55,490 bases of DNA from Spongiibacteraceae bacterium UBA5047 (GTDB lineage Bacteria; Pseudomonadota; Gammaproteobacteria; Pseudomonadales; Spongiibacteraceae): NCBI GenBank assembly GCA_002415025.1, contig DIBR01000070.1:9502-64991 (forward strand). The letters are read 5' to 3'. The notes under the pieces are model-generated. The model saw only the letters and a list, made by a program, of their open reading frames with translations. It was not told the DNA's origin and did no database searches. The translations under genes and the position numbers were made by a program. Of this stretch, positions 7,735 through 16,137 are shown piece by piece. How positions within the stretch are numbered: position 1 is the first letter of the stretch; every line of letters starts with the position of its first letter.

Positions 7735-9003
7735 GTGCCCTGTTCTCTGAAGCGGTCCGTACTGCTGTGCTCTGCGCTTGTTATATCGGGCGTGAGCGCT
7801 CATGCAGATATCTGGGGGGAGCTGGAGTCTGAAGCTCAAGATGTTGGCGCTGCTGCGCCAGCATCTGTTGCCAAGGAAGTTCCCAGCGAATTTGACCTCT
7901 ATAAACAGAGGCAACAGGAAGAATTTGCTGCCTACAAACGCATATTTGCCGAAGAGTTTCAGAACTATCAACAGGCAATACTTAATCGCTGGGATTCCGT
8001 AGACGTTAGTAGTCAAAAGGTCTGGGTTTCGTACACTCAGGATTATGGCGTCAAGCGCGCTGTAGATTTTGAAAAGAAGACGCTGACAATAACCTCCCTT
8101 GATGTAGCGGCAAACCAAAAAACGGCCTACGCGCAGTTTGAGGCCCAGATTCGACAGGTCATTACCGCAACAGTGGCTGAAGCCTTCGATACCGACCAGT
8201 ATTTAAGTTCGGTTGAGAGCCGCATTAAAAGCGAAGGCGTTAAAGCGAAAACGGCAAAGGTGCCCAACAGTTCGCTATTTGGTTTGCCAACAGATAAAGA
8301 CAAGCGTGAAGCCATTGAAAAGCGTGTTAAATCACTCGCTCGTAAGCTTGAGTTAAAGCAAGCAGAGAAAGGTAAGGCTGTAACGGCAACGATTGATTTG
8401 GCTCCCGTGTTGAAAGCATCCAGGCCCCGCTCACCGGGCGATGGTGTTGTTTACCCTGTTCCGGCGCGTGCTGAAGGTTATGTTGATCGTGTGCTTGCGG
8501 AGGCTGAGCGCCGGCAGCTGGATGCCAGTTTGGTTTTGGCTGTTATCCAGACAGAGTCTGCTTTTAACCCTATGGCTCAGTCTGCTGTTCCCGCATATGG
8601 TCTAATGCAGATTGTACCCAAAACAGCAGGTTTGGATGCCACTGAGTATGTTTACGGGAAGCAGACGCTATTGGCGCCTTCGGCTCTCTTCAACCCTGAC
8701 CAAAATATCGAGTTGGGTGCAGCTTACTTGTGGATTCTTAACAATCGCTACCTGAAGTCGATCACGAACCCGGAAAGCCGTTACTACTGTATGGTCGCTG
8801 CCTACAATACCGGTGCCGGGAATGTTGCTAAAGCATTTACAGGGAAGCGCAATGTTAATAAGGCTGCAAAGATCATCAATAAGATGTCGGCAGACGAAGT
8901 TTATGCGCATCTAGTGAAAAATCTGCCATATGAAGAAACGCAGAATTACCTGAAAAAGGTAGTGAAGCGCGAAAAAAACTATAAGGATTCTAATAAGAAC
9001 TAA
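7735..9003 (+). CDS. MltC-like membrane/periplasmic lytic murein transglycosylase
   Basis: 422 aa. A type I signal peptide (residues 1-22, ending VSA) replaces the lipoprotein signal of E. coli MltC, so it is probably soluble in the periplasm. Residues about 53-170 match the MltC N-terminal domain (DUF3393), with the EFDLYKQRQQEEFAAYK pattern. The SLT goose-lysozyme domain spans about 250-400. The catalytic Glu274 lies in VIQTESAFNP, followed by the GLMQIVP and YCMVAAYNTGAGN motifs. It cleaves the MurNAc-GlcNAc bond, leaving 1,6-anhydro ends. The GTG start at 7735 lies 2 bp after the LPP20 gene and has only a weak ribosome-binding site. Context suggests it opens peptidoglycan for the envelope structure built by the cluster. 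Confidence 0.88.
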   Translation: MPCSLKRSVLLCSALVISGVSAHADIWGELESEAQDVGAAAPASVAKEVPSEFDLYKQRQQEEFAAYKRIFAEEFQNYQQAILNRWDSVDVSSQKVWVSYTQDYGVKRAVDFEKKTLTITSLDVAANQKTAYAQFEAQIRQVITATVAEAFDTDQYLSSVESRIKSEGVKAKTAKVPNSSLFGLPTDKDKREAIEKRVKSLARKLELKQAEKGKAVTATIDLAPVLKASRPRSPGDGVVYPVPARAEGYVDRVLAEAERRQLDASLVLAVIQTESAFNPMAQSAVPAYGLMQIVPKTAGLDATEYVYGKQTLLAPSALFNPDQNIELGAAYLWILNNRYLKSITNPESRYYCMVAAYNTGAGNVAKAFTGKRNVNKAAKIINKMSADEVYAHLVKNLPYEETQNYLKKVVKREKNYKDSNKN

Positions 9004-9032
9004 AAAGCAGTTTAACCTGAGGAGAAAAACCA

Positions 9033-10199
9033 ATGAAAAACCTGAATAAAACGTTGTTGGCTACCAGTGTTGCTGTTGGCTCGGTATTGGGGACGAGCAG
9101 CGCATTTTCGCTGGAGCAGTTTTTTAATGTGCCGGGTACTCGGGCTATGGCCATGTCGGGTGCCTTCGTTGCTACTGCTGGAGACAGCACAGCGATGTGG
9201 TATAACCCTGCGGGCCTGGCAAAGCTGGGTAATTCCATCGACTTCACTCTCGAGCAGGGTGATATCGTCGAAGAGAAAACTGCCGCTGAATTCGTTCCCG
9301 GTGGTGATTTGTATGATACCGATTCCGATATTAAATACCTGGCTGTAGCTGGTGGCGGAATGGGGTTGGCATACTTTAAACCGTACAGGTTTTTTAACAC
9401 TGCCACATACAACGTATCAGGAAGCACGGCAACAGCTGAGATTGAGACCGAACTGTCCGAGCTTAAATACGGCTACGGTGCAAACCTGACCGAGAATTTG
9501 CGTTGGGGCGGTACAATTGATTTGATATCGAAGGAAGCAGACATTAACGACTTGAACGGGTCTGCAAACGACGATGATATTTCGCAACTGGACTTTGGCT
9601 TTTCGCTGGGTTTGCAGGGCGATGTTGCACTCGACGACATGGTTGCCAAAGGGCACAAGTTTAGCTATGGCATCATGTACCGTAGCGGCACAGATAGCGA
9701 AGTAGAAGACGATATTACCCTGGGTAAAGTCAAAGGCGTACCGGGTCGCCCGGAAGCGATGAACTACGGGTTTGGCTATTCGGCTCCTCTGCCTGTGGTG
9801 TTGAATGTACCAATGTTCATAACCTTCAATTATGAAATTGATAACCTGGTATATGAAGATATTCTGAATGCAGTTGGTGCAGCTAATGCCCAAAGTGATC
9901 TGGAAGAAACAAAGAATGCTTGGGGTATCGAGCTGCAGTTGTTTCCAGGGTTTCTGCAGAACGGATCCTTGTTTGTTCGCTTTGGTGGCGCAGAGATCGA
10001 GATTGACGGCGTAGATGATCAGAGAGCGACCTTTGTCGACGATATCGAAGTGGCATCATTCGGTGTGGGTATCAAGTATGGCAAGTGGGTTTTCGATTAT
10101 GCGAAAGAAACTCGTGACCTGAAGGTTAACCCAACGTTTGTTAACTTGAGGGATCAGGAACTAGACCTTTCTGCTATTTCAGTTTCGTACGCGTTCTAA
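9033..10199 (+). CDS. Outer-membrane beta-barrel protein (FadL/PorV-like, TraF_2-type)
   Basis: A 388-aa protein with a signal peptide (1-27). The mature start SLEQFFNVPGTRAMAMSGAF...DSTAMWYNPAGLA matches the motif shared by PorV, FadL/TodX-like and TraF_2 family barrels. Alternating hydrophobic strands follow, and the protein ends in SVSYAF with the terminal Phe expected for BAM-dependent insertion. A good ribosome-binding site (GAGGAGAA) precedes ATG 9033. It ends the caspase/LPP20 cluster and is followed at once by a strong terminator. PorV-like barrels can act as membrane anchors or shuttles. Transport of a hydrophobic ligand is the alternative. Confidence 0.78.
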   Translation: MKNLNKTLLATSVAVGSVLGTSSAFSLEQFFNVPGTRAMAMSGAFVATAGDSTAMWYNPAGLAKLGNSIDFTLEQGDIVEEKTAAEFVPGGDLYDTDSDIKYLAVAGGGMGLAYFKPYRFFNTATYNVSGSTATAEIETELSELKYGYGANLTENLRWGGTIDLISKEADINDLNGSANDDDISQLDFGFSLGLQGDVALDDMVAKGHKFSYGIMYRSGTDSEVEDDITLGKVKGVPGRPEAMNYGFGYSAPLPVVLNVPMFITFNYEIDNLVYEDILNAVGAANAQSDLEETKNAWGIELQLFPGFLQNGSLFVRFGGAEIEIDGVDDQRATFVDDIEVASFGVGIKYGKWVFDYAKETRDLKVNPTFVNLRDQELDLSAISVSYAF

Positions 10200-10211
10200 G
10201 GAAGTAGTCGC

Positions 10212-10241
10212 AAAAAAAAGAGGCTTCGGCCTCTTTTTTTT
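10212..10241 (+). terminator. Bidirectional rho-independent terminator after the envelope cluster
   Basis: GAGGC-TTCG-GCCTC is a 5-bp GC stem with a stable UUCG tetraloop, extended by an A8 run on the left and a T8 run on the right. It works on either strand and defines the 3' end of the 2.8-10.2 kb cluster. Confidence 0.93.
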
Positions 10242-10315
10242 GTCACAATGTTTTGCCTTTGGTGTCTATGTTGGGCTGATGCCATGGTTTTCATAGGCTC
10301 TACGAGGGCGCAAAT

Positions 10316-12028
10316 TTGTATACTCTAGGTATTCATACCGGGCACGACTCTGGTGCTGCTTTATTTAAAAATCAGGCGTTAGTCGCATTCTGCAAGGAAG
10401 AGCGAATGACGCGGATTAAAAATGATGGCGGTCGTTTTGAATTGCAGTCGATTGATGAGGTATTGCGTATTGCCGGTATTTCCCGGCGGGATGTTGATAC
10501 CGTAGCCCTGTCGAAAACGCGATTGCCGCTCTCTGTCTACCGGTCGACCTCAAGCCCGGTGAAAGATGCCTGGCGCAAACTGAGAGGCAAGAATCCCGGA
10601 CGATTTCTTGCGCGCGAGATGGCTGCCAGGCACGAATACGATGAAGCAAAAGTAGTTGATTTTGCACGCCTGAAATCGGTTTTGGGTGTGAAAGAAACCG
10701 CTGAAATCATTTTTACCAACCACCACTATTCACATATTCTAGGCTCATTCCGCTATACCGACTGGCCGGATCAAGCTTTGTATATAAGCTGCGATGGCAG
10801 TGGCGACGCCATGGTGTACTCAGCTTACTACTTTGACGGCGAAAACCTCGAGTGCTTGCACGGCGATCGTTTCCGCTGGATGGATCTGGATCAGCGTGGC
10901 GGTTTTTCCGTGGGTCTGGCCTACAGTTATGCTACCGAAGTCATCGGTTTTCGCCCCAACCGCCACGAGGGCAAGATTACCGGCCTGGCCGCGTTCGGCA
11001 GGCCGGTGGCGGCTGATGCGATATTTCAGCGCTTTCAAACTGCGAGTGACGGGTCTATTACCAGTGATTTTAATCACCCCAAGGAACTTCGCGCCTTTAT
11101 CCGTGAGTTGTTGTCGCCCTTGAGTCGGGAAGATGCGGCAGCCTCGATTCAGCAAGCCTCCGAGCGAATTCTCGAGAACTGGGTAAAGCAATTGCTTGCG
11201 CTGAGGCCGGTGAAGTACGTGGGTATGAGCGGCGGTGTGTTTGCGAACGTTAAGTTGAACCAAACCGTTGCCAGTATACCGGGCATTGAAGAGGTCTATG
11301 TTTTCCCGGCGATGGGAGACGAGGGCTTGCCGGTTGGAAATGCGATAGATGCGCTGATTCGTCAACACGGATTGACATCAATACAACGCGACCGTTTTGC
11401 CACACTCTATTATGGCTACAACTATAGCGGCAACGATTTGGTTGAAGCGGCTGACGCTGCGAAAGTCGATATCCGGCGTAGTGAGGCCCCCGCGAAGGAG
11501 GCTGCGGAGTTGCTGGCGGCAGGTCAGGTGGGCGCGATATTCTTTGGCGGAATGGAGTTGGGACCTCGCGCGTTGGGGGCTCGCAGTATTCTCGCCAGCC
11601 CGGCCAAGCGCGATGTGAATGACAGCATTAATGCACGGCTGGAGCGAACGGAGTTTATGCCCTTTGCCCCATTTGTGGCGGCTGAAGACGCCGCAGACGT
11701 GTTCGAGGTTGATGGTTCGACCCACCATGCTTGCGAGTTTATGACGATTACTACCAACGTGAAACCGGAGTGGGAGGATGTGATTCCTGCTGTGGTACAC
11801 GTAGACAACACTGCTCGGCCGCAAATTATTTCCCGTGAGCAGAATTGGCTGTACTACGACATTCTCAAAGAATTCAAAACCATTACCGGGATTCCCTGTC
11901 TGGTCAACACCAGCTTTAACGCCCATGAAGAACCCATCATTAATACTCCACAAGAGGCCTTGGGAGCGCTGTACGACAACAGGGTGGATTTTCTCGTCTG
12001 CGACGCGGGCTTAGTGATACGCCGTTGA
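10316..12028 (+). CDS. Carbamoyltransferase of the NodU/TobZ type
   Basis: A 570-aa two-domain enzyme of the carbamoyltransferase family (NodU, TobZ, CmcH), which moves a carbamoyl group from carbamoyl phosphate via an adenylate onto a hydroxyl of a sugar or secondary metabolite. The N-terminal ASKHA-fold domain opens with LGIHTGHDSGAAL and contains the His-rich NHHYSHILGSF and the ISCDGSGD motif. The C-terminal domain carries GPRALGARSILASP and VNTSFNAHEEPI. The TTG start at 10316 has GAGGG 7 bases upstream and gives the expected MYTLGIH start. The acceptor is unknown. No glycosyltransferase or polyketide genes are nearby, so it is an orphan tailoring enzyme; the next secreted sugar-active candidate is 411 bp downstream. 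Confidence 0.9.
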   Translation: MYTLGIHTGHDSGAALFKNQALVAFCKEERMTRIKNDGGRFELQSIDEVLRIAGISRRDVDTVALSKTRLPLSVYRSTSSPVKDAWRKLRGKNPGRFLAREMAARHEYDEAKVVDFARLKSVLGVKETAEIIFTNHHYSHILGSFRYTDWPDQALYISCDGSGDAMVYSAYYFDGENLECLHGDRFRWMDLDQRGGFSVGLAYSYATEVIGFRPNRHEGKITGLAAFGRPVAADAIFQRFQTASDGSITSDFNHPKELRAFIRELLSPLSREDAAASIQQASERILENWVKQLLALRPVKYVGMSGGVFANVKLNQTVASIPGIEEVYVFPAMGDEGLPVGNAIDALIRQHGLTSIQRDRFATLYYGYNYSGNDLVEAADAAKVDIRRSEAPAKEAAELLAAGQVGAIFFGGMELGPRALGARSILASPAKRDVNDSINARLERTEFMPFAPFVAAEDAADVFEVDGSTHHACEFMTITTNVKPEWEDVIPAVVHVDNTARPQIISREQNWLYYDILKEFKTITGIPCLVNTSFNAHEEPIINTPQEALGALYDNRVDFLVCDAGLVIRR

Positions 12029-12130
12029 AGTTGTTGCCACATCACAACAAAGCTTGTCGGCACACGGCGTCACTCGCGAGTAACTTGAAACGTTAACAAT
12101 GATGCGGCTCACAAAACTTCATAGCTGATC

Positions 12131-12154
12131 GCGGCAGGTCTTTTTTCTTGCCGC
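12131..12154. other. Hairpin in the 411-bp intergenic region 12029-12439
   Basis: GCGGCAGG and CTTGCCGC can form an 8-bp stem (one G-U) around a T-rich loop; no U-tract follows, so terminator function is uncertain. The rest of 12029-12439 shows no gene I can support. A 69-codon reading frame (12148-12357) lacks a ribosome-binding site and has an atypical composition. No convincing promoter was found for the gene starting at 12440. Confidence 0.4.
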
Positions 12155-12439
12155 CAAGGTGGCTAACATCCCCGCGAAATTTGTTGTATACACCTATAAA
12201 AACGTGTGTTCCTGCTTTTTTGTATCGCTCTCCGCGCGGTAGCGATATTTCAGAATTGAAAGGTCATATTCTAAAAATCGATAGCAGCTGCGGCTCGGCC
12301 AAGAGTGCGTTGTTCTCCGGTGTAGGAAATTTTATTCGCTGGTTCTCCGGCGACTAGTAGTGCGTATGGATTGTTGGCGTATGTGGGCGCCAGCTAATCC
12401 TATGCGATTGAATTAATCCGATACTGGGCTACACACGCT

Positions 12440-13858
12440 ATGATTTTATCTACTGCTGACAGCACTAGGGCAGGGTCTTCTGCCAGTTTTTCTCACGCAT
12501 TTTTTTATTGCTCGCTCATATTTCTCTGGCTGCTGGTTGCGATTTGGGCACCGCAGGTTGAAGCAAAGCCACTGCAGGATCTGCGGGTTAATAATCTGGA
12601 GTCTGTGGGTGCAGGGCCGTCCGGGCCAGGGGGCGACACATTCTATTCTGCGCGGGCCTATGCTTACGGTGCTCACGATTATATCTATGACCTTGGTGCC
12701 GACGAGGAGGGTGCTGGCCGCCGGGTACTGTCAGCCTATTTCAAGGATACCGGCTCGCGCTGGGTTTACCTTGCCAGCAGAAACCGGAATGGTCAGATAT
12801 CCCGAACCTACTTTGACTTGCTGGCCGGTACCGTCGGCGCGCAGGATGCGGGTCACGATGCTGCCATCAGCGCCCAGGGCGGTGGCTGGTATCGGCTCTC
12901 TATTGCGTTCGAGTTAAGGGATGTCACATCGCTGTACTTTGGTATTGCCGCGGCGAATGGTGCGCCCTTTTTCGCTGGCGACCCCGGAATCAACCGGGTG
13001 TTTTTCTCGGGACCCAGACTCGATTCCGGTGCCGCGGTACCCACCGCGGCAAATGCTGCTGCCACCCGGGCCATGTGGATTTGGAAGGCCGATACCGTGC
13101 TCGATATACAGCGGCGCAACGAATTGATGACCTTTGCAGCAAACCGGGAAATCAATACTTTCTATATTGATGCCCGTACACCGGTTTTACACAACCAGTA
13201 CATGCTGGCGGAGTTTATCCGTGCCAGCCAGGCGCGGGGTATCAGCGTTGAGCTGCTGTTCGGGAAGCCGGAGTGGGCCCTGTACTACAACCACCACGAA
13301 GTGTTGACACTGATCGACGAAGCAACCGGCTTTGCCCGGCGCTACCCGGACGCAAAGCCCAGTGCTGTACATCTGGATATTGAGGCCCATCTTGTTCATC
13401 AGTGGCAGGGCGATCGCAACGCTGTTGCCAATCAGCTACTTGACCTCTATGAACAGGTTCGAAATAGAGTAGCGCCTGCGAACCTGCCGCTGATTGTCGA
13501 TATGCCGGTGTGGTATGACCAGTATGTACTTCCGCGGCGAGGGCAATCGCGCTTAATGCATGAATGGATTATCGATAGCAGTGATGGCGTCGCGTTAATG
13601 GATTATCGCGATACCGAAGCACGCATTATCAACGATGCTGACGCCGAATTGCGCTATGCCAGTGCCAGCGGAAAGTCTATGGTGGTCGGGGTTGAAACCA
13701 TGTGCATTAATCCTGAGCAAATCACTTTTTGTGAAGAAGGCAGTGGTGTTATGAATGCGGTGCTGGGGCGGGTAAATTCCCGATTGCGGAGTAGTCATCC
13801 TTCGTATCGTGGCGTTGCCATTCACCACTACGAGGATTACCGCCGGCTGCGGCCCTGA
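12440..13858 (+). CDS. Secreted protein of unknown family, putative TIM-barrel glycoside hydrolase
   Basis: A 472-aa protein with an unusually long N-terminal region before a hydrophobic signal segment (about 20-42, ending VEA). Residues about 48-195 look like an all-beta lectin-like domain with many Gly/Tyr/Asp (VYLASRNRNGQISRTYFDL). Residues about 208-472 show barrel-like alternation: MWIWK, NTFYIDAR, SVELLFGK, AVHLDIEAH, LIVDMPVWYD, GVALMDYRDT, MVVGVET, GVAIHHYEDY. Acidic candidates at strand ends are D313, E315, D388 and E419. I cannot name a CAZy family; the fold is an inference. The start ATG 12440 lacks a clear ribosome-binding site, so a downstream start is possible. It may act on the surface glycan that the neighbouring carbamoyltransferase modifies, but this is speculative. 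Confidence 0.65.
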   Translation: MILSTADSTRAGSSASFSHAFFYCSLIFLWLLVAIWAPQVEAKPLQDLRVNNLESVGAGPSGPGGDTFYSARAYAYGAHDYIYDLGADEEGAGRRVLSAYFKDTGSRWVYLASRNRNGQISRTYFDLLAGTVGAQDAGHDAAISAQGGGWYRLSIAFELRDVTSLYFGIAAANGAPFFAGDPGINRVFFSGPRLDSGAAVPTAANAAATRAMWIWKADTVLDIQRRNELMTFAANREINTFYIDARTPVLHNQYMLAEFIRASQARGISVELLFGKPEWALYYNHHEVLTLIDEATGFARRYPDAKPSAVHLDIEAHLVHQWQGDRNAVANQLLDLYEQVRNRVAPANLPLIVDMPVWYDQYVLPRRGQSRLMHEWIIDSSDGVALMDYRDTEARIINDADAELRYASASGKSMVVGVETMCINPEQITFCEEGSGVMNAVLGRVNSRLRSSHPSYRGVAIHHYEDYRRLRP

Positions 13859-13889
13859 GTATTTGTCAGACTGTTCGGAGTGAGAGACT

Positions 13890-14081
13890 ATGCAGGCCCT
13901 GCAAGAACAATCTTGTCATTGCCCGTACTGTGGTGAGTTGATTAGCTTGCTGTTGGACTGCACTCAGGCAGGGCAGACTTATATTGAAGACTGCCCTGTT
14001 TGTTGCCAGCCCATGCAGGTTTACTTGTCGACCGGCAGCGAAGACGCTATTGAGCTGATGCTTGGTCGCGAAAACGACTGA
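13890..14081 (+). CDS. CPXCG motif cysteine-rich small protein
   Basis: A 63-aa protein with two Cys pairs, CHCPYCGE near the N terminus and EDCPVCCQPM in the middle, typical of the Cys_rich_CPXCG family and probably binding one zinc ion. Function is not established. ATG 13890 follows GGAGTGAGAG. It lies 31 bp after the putative hydrolase and converges with the CBS-domain gene, with only 10 bp between stops. Confidence 0.85.
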   Translation: MQALQEQSCHCPYCGELISLLLDCTQAGQTYIEDCPVCCQPMQVYLSTGSEDAIELMLGREND

Positions 14082-14091
14082 GGAGCGTGCC

Positions 14092-14499
14092 TCAGGTCTT
14101 ACATTCGACGTGATTTTCCCATAGCGCGTTCAATACATTGGCCCGGGTCAACAAACCGATCAGCTTGCCTTCAGCAACCACCGGGTAGGATTTTGGCTTT
14201 TCCTTTCCCATTTTCTGGGCGATATCAATAATTGAGTCATTGGGACCAACTGACAGAACCTGATGACTCATTATGTCACTGACAGACTGGGATTCCTCAC
14301 AGTGATAACTGCTGATTAACATGCTGTGAATGCAGTCCTGCTCAGACAAAAAGCCGACCAGCTGACGCTTGTCGTCGACTACGGGTAATCCGAGCAGGCG
14401 GTGATGAATCAGGCGCTCGACCGCGTCGTCAAGCGATTCGACGGCTTTGACGACAGGCGGATTCTCGATCATTACGTCTTTGACCAACATTTGTGTCAT
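14092..14499 (-). CDS. Tandem CBS-domain protein
   Basis: A 135-aa cytoplasmic protein that is essentially one CBS pair (Bateman module). Repeat 1 runs from MLVKDVMIENPPVV to VGFLSEQDCIH; repeat 2 from VSDIMSHQVLSVGPNDSI to LIGLLTRANVLNAL. Such modules sense adenine nucleotides. No effector domain is attached. A strong ribosome-binding site (GGGAGGA) precedes the ATG at 14499. It diverges from the amidohydrolase gene across a 253-bp spacer that should hold both promoters; none was defined with confidence. Confidence 0.88.
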   Translation of the reverse strand: MTQMLVKDVMIENPPVVKAVESLDDAVERLIHHRLLGLPVVDDKRQLVGFLSEQDCIHSMLISSYHCEESQSVSDIMSHQVLSVGPNDSIIDIAQKMGKEKPKSYPVVAEGKLIGLLTRANVLNALWENHVECKT

Positions 14500-14752
14500 C
14501 GGTATTCCTCCCTGCGATAGTGAATACTATACGCTCAAAAGCGCAGGGCGATAAGTGCTTGTAAACGCGCAAAATTACGCGGGTGTTTTGCGGCTACGAC
14601 GTGTGCTTCGCCATCCCTACAAAAGTGTAATGATGCTTTAATTGAAAAAAGTAGAACGCTGTGTAACTTTAGGCCGTGAACGGGGCCTCGTTCGCCCACA
14701 TTATAATGAGCTGGTTGCGGCCGTCTGGTTTGCTGTACCGAAGGAGTTTTAC

Positions 14753-15973
14753 ATGGATCGCTACATTGTTGTTTCCTCAGATTGCCACGCAGGGCTGCCG
14801 CCAGAGCAGTACCGAAACTATCTGGACCCGCAATATCGCGAAACCTTTGATTTGGCGCTCCCGATTCAGATTGAAATGACTGAAAAAGCCGAAGCAAGCT
14901 TTTTGATGAAAGACATTAATGACCAGTGGCGTGCAGGTGTTGAAGACGGCTTACACGGCGCCTGGGATCATGCCAGCCGCATCAAGATGCTTGACGAGGA
15001 TGGCATTGCCGGCGAGGTTATCTTTGTAGACGGAATTACCGAGCGCAACAGCCCGCCGTTTGGTGCGGGGCTCGGCTTACCCTGTGATGAAAACATTGTG
15101 GCGGAATTACAGTGGGCCGGCGCGCGTGCCCACAATCGCTGGTTGGCGGAATTTTGCTCCCAGGCTCCCGAGCGTCACTGCGGTGTGGCTTCGGTGCCGC
15201 TTTTATGGGACATAGAGGAGGCGGTAAAAGAAGTCCGCTGGGTGAAGGAGAATGGACTGAAAGCGGTGTTGATCCCGCTGTCGACGGGTACGTTCGAACC
15301 CTATCACCACATGAGATACGACCCTTTCTGGCGGGCGTGTGAGGACTTGGGTATCGTCGTGAACTTTCACTCTGGCGGCGGTTTAACGAAAGAATACTTC
15401 GGTAAAAATTTCCCGGAAGAAGCGCCGGATAATTACCCCGGCGGCATGGGTGTTTATGTGTCAGAAGTGTTTTTCTGGACCTACCGGCCATTAACTTTCA
15501 TGATCTGGGGCGGGGTATTTGAGCGCTTTCCCAAACTGAAAGCGGCTGTTACCGAAACCGGCACCAGCTGGATGCTGCCGCCGCACCTCAAGTTGCTGGA
15601 CCACAACTATCACGACGTACATTTCTCGGCCAAGCTGGGAGACTTCCGTTCGCACCTGTCTATGTCGCCGACTGAATACTTTCGCCGCAACGTGGGTATC
15701 GGTGCCTCCTGTATTCCACGTAGCGACATGCAGTATCGTCACGACATGGGTATTGATCAGGTGATGTGGGGCAGCGACTATCCCCACCCCGAGGGCACTT
15801 GGCCGAGTACTCGCGAAGCCATGACAGATACCTTTCAGGGCCTGCCCGAAACCGAGATCGAAAAAATGCTGGGCGAGAACGCCATTCGCTTCTACGGCTT
15901 TGATCGCGAGAAACTGGTTCCGATTGCTGAGCGAATCGGACCGAAGAGGTCCGAGATCGAAAAGGCCGCCTAA
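14753..15973 (+). CDS. Amidohydrolase 2 family metal-dependent hydrolase
   Basis: A 406-aa member of the amidohydrolase-related (PF04909, ACMSD/LigW-like) TIM-barrel group. It starts VVSSDCHAG (D10, H12 replace the usual HxH at strand 1), then has NFHSGGG (strand 5 His) and MWGSDYPHPEG (the strand 8 Asp), the expected metal and base positions. Relatives are decarboxylases or hydrolases of aromatic and related ring-cleavage acids; the substrate is not known. AAGGAG at 14741-14746 fixes the start at ATG 14753 rather than an upstream one. It opens a catabolic-looking neighbourhood (regulator, SDRs, esterase, transporter). Confidence 0.85.
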   Translation: MDRYIVVSSDCHAGLPPEQYRNYLDPQYRETFDLALPIQIEMTEKAEASFLMKDINDQWRAGVEDGLHGAWDHASRIKMLDEDGIAGEVIFVDGITERNSPPFGAGLGLPCDENIVAELQWAGARAHNRWLAEFCSQAPERHCGVASVPLLWDIEEAVKEVRWVKENGLKAVLIPLSTGTFEPYHHMRYDPFWRACEDLGIVVNFHSGGGLTKEYFGKNFPEEAPDNYPGGMGVYVSEVFFWTYRPLTFMIWGGVFERFPKLKAAVTETGTSWMLPPHLKLLDHNYHDVHFSAKLGDFRSHLSMSPTEYFRRNVGIGASCIPRSDMQYRHDMGIDQVMWGSDYPHPEGTWPSTREAMTDTFQGLPETEIEKMLGENAIRFYGFDREKLVPIAERIGPKRSEIEKAA

Positions 15974-15982
15974 CAATGTGAG

Positions 15983-16032
15983 AGGTGCCGGTTGTAGCCT
16001 GATACGTTTTGCTTAATCAGGCCTGCCGGTAC
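15983..16032. terminator. Large stem-loop between convergent genes
   Basis: GGTGCCGG/CCGGTACC (8 bp, one mismatch) encloses GCCTGAT/ATCAGGC (7 bp, perfect), separated by a small internal loop, with a 12-nt apical loop. It sits between the converging amidohydrolase and LuxR genes and probably ends both transcripts, although no long U-tract follows. Confidence 0.6.
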
Positions 16033-16137
16033 CGTTCACCGTCAGCTACTACCCAATCCCGCTGATAGATAAGCCTCTTTCGCTGTTCGATCTTGCGCCC
16101 CTGCGAGCCATTCGCTGGCCGGACGCAAGAAGTCTTG

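Noticed and set aside
12148..12357. 69-codon frame in the 12.0-12.4 kb gap
   Set aside because: No ribosome-binding site, TTG start inside a hairpin, composition unlike neighbouring genes.
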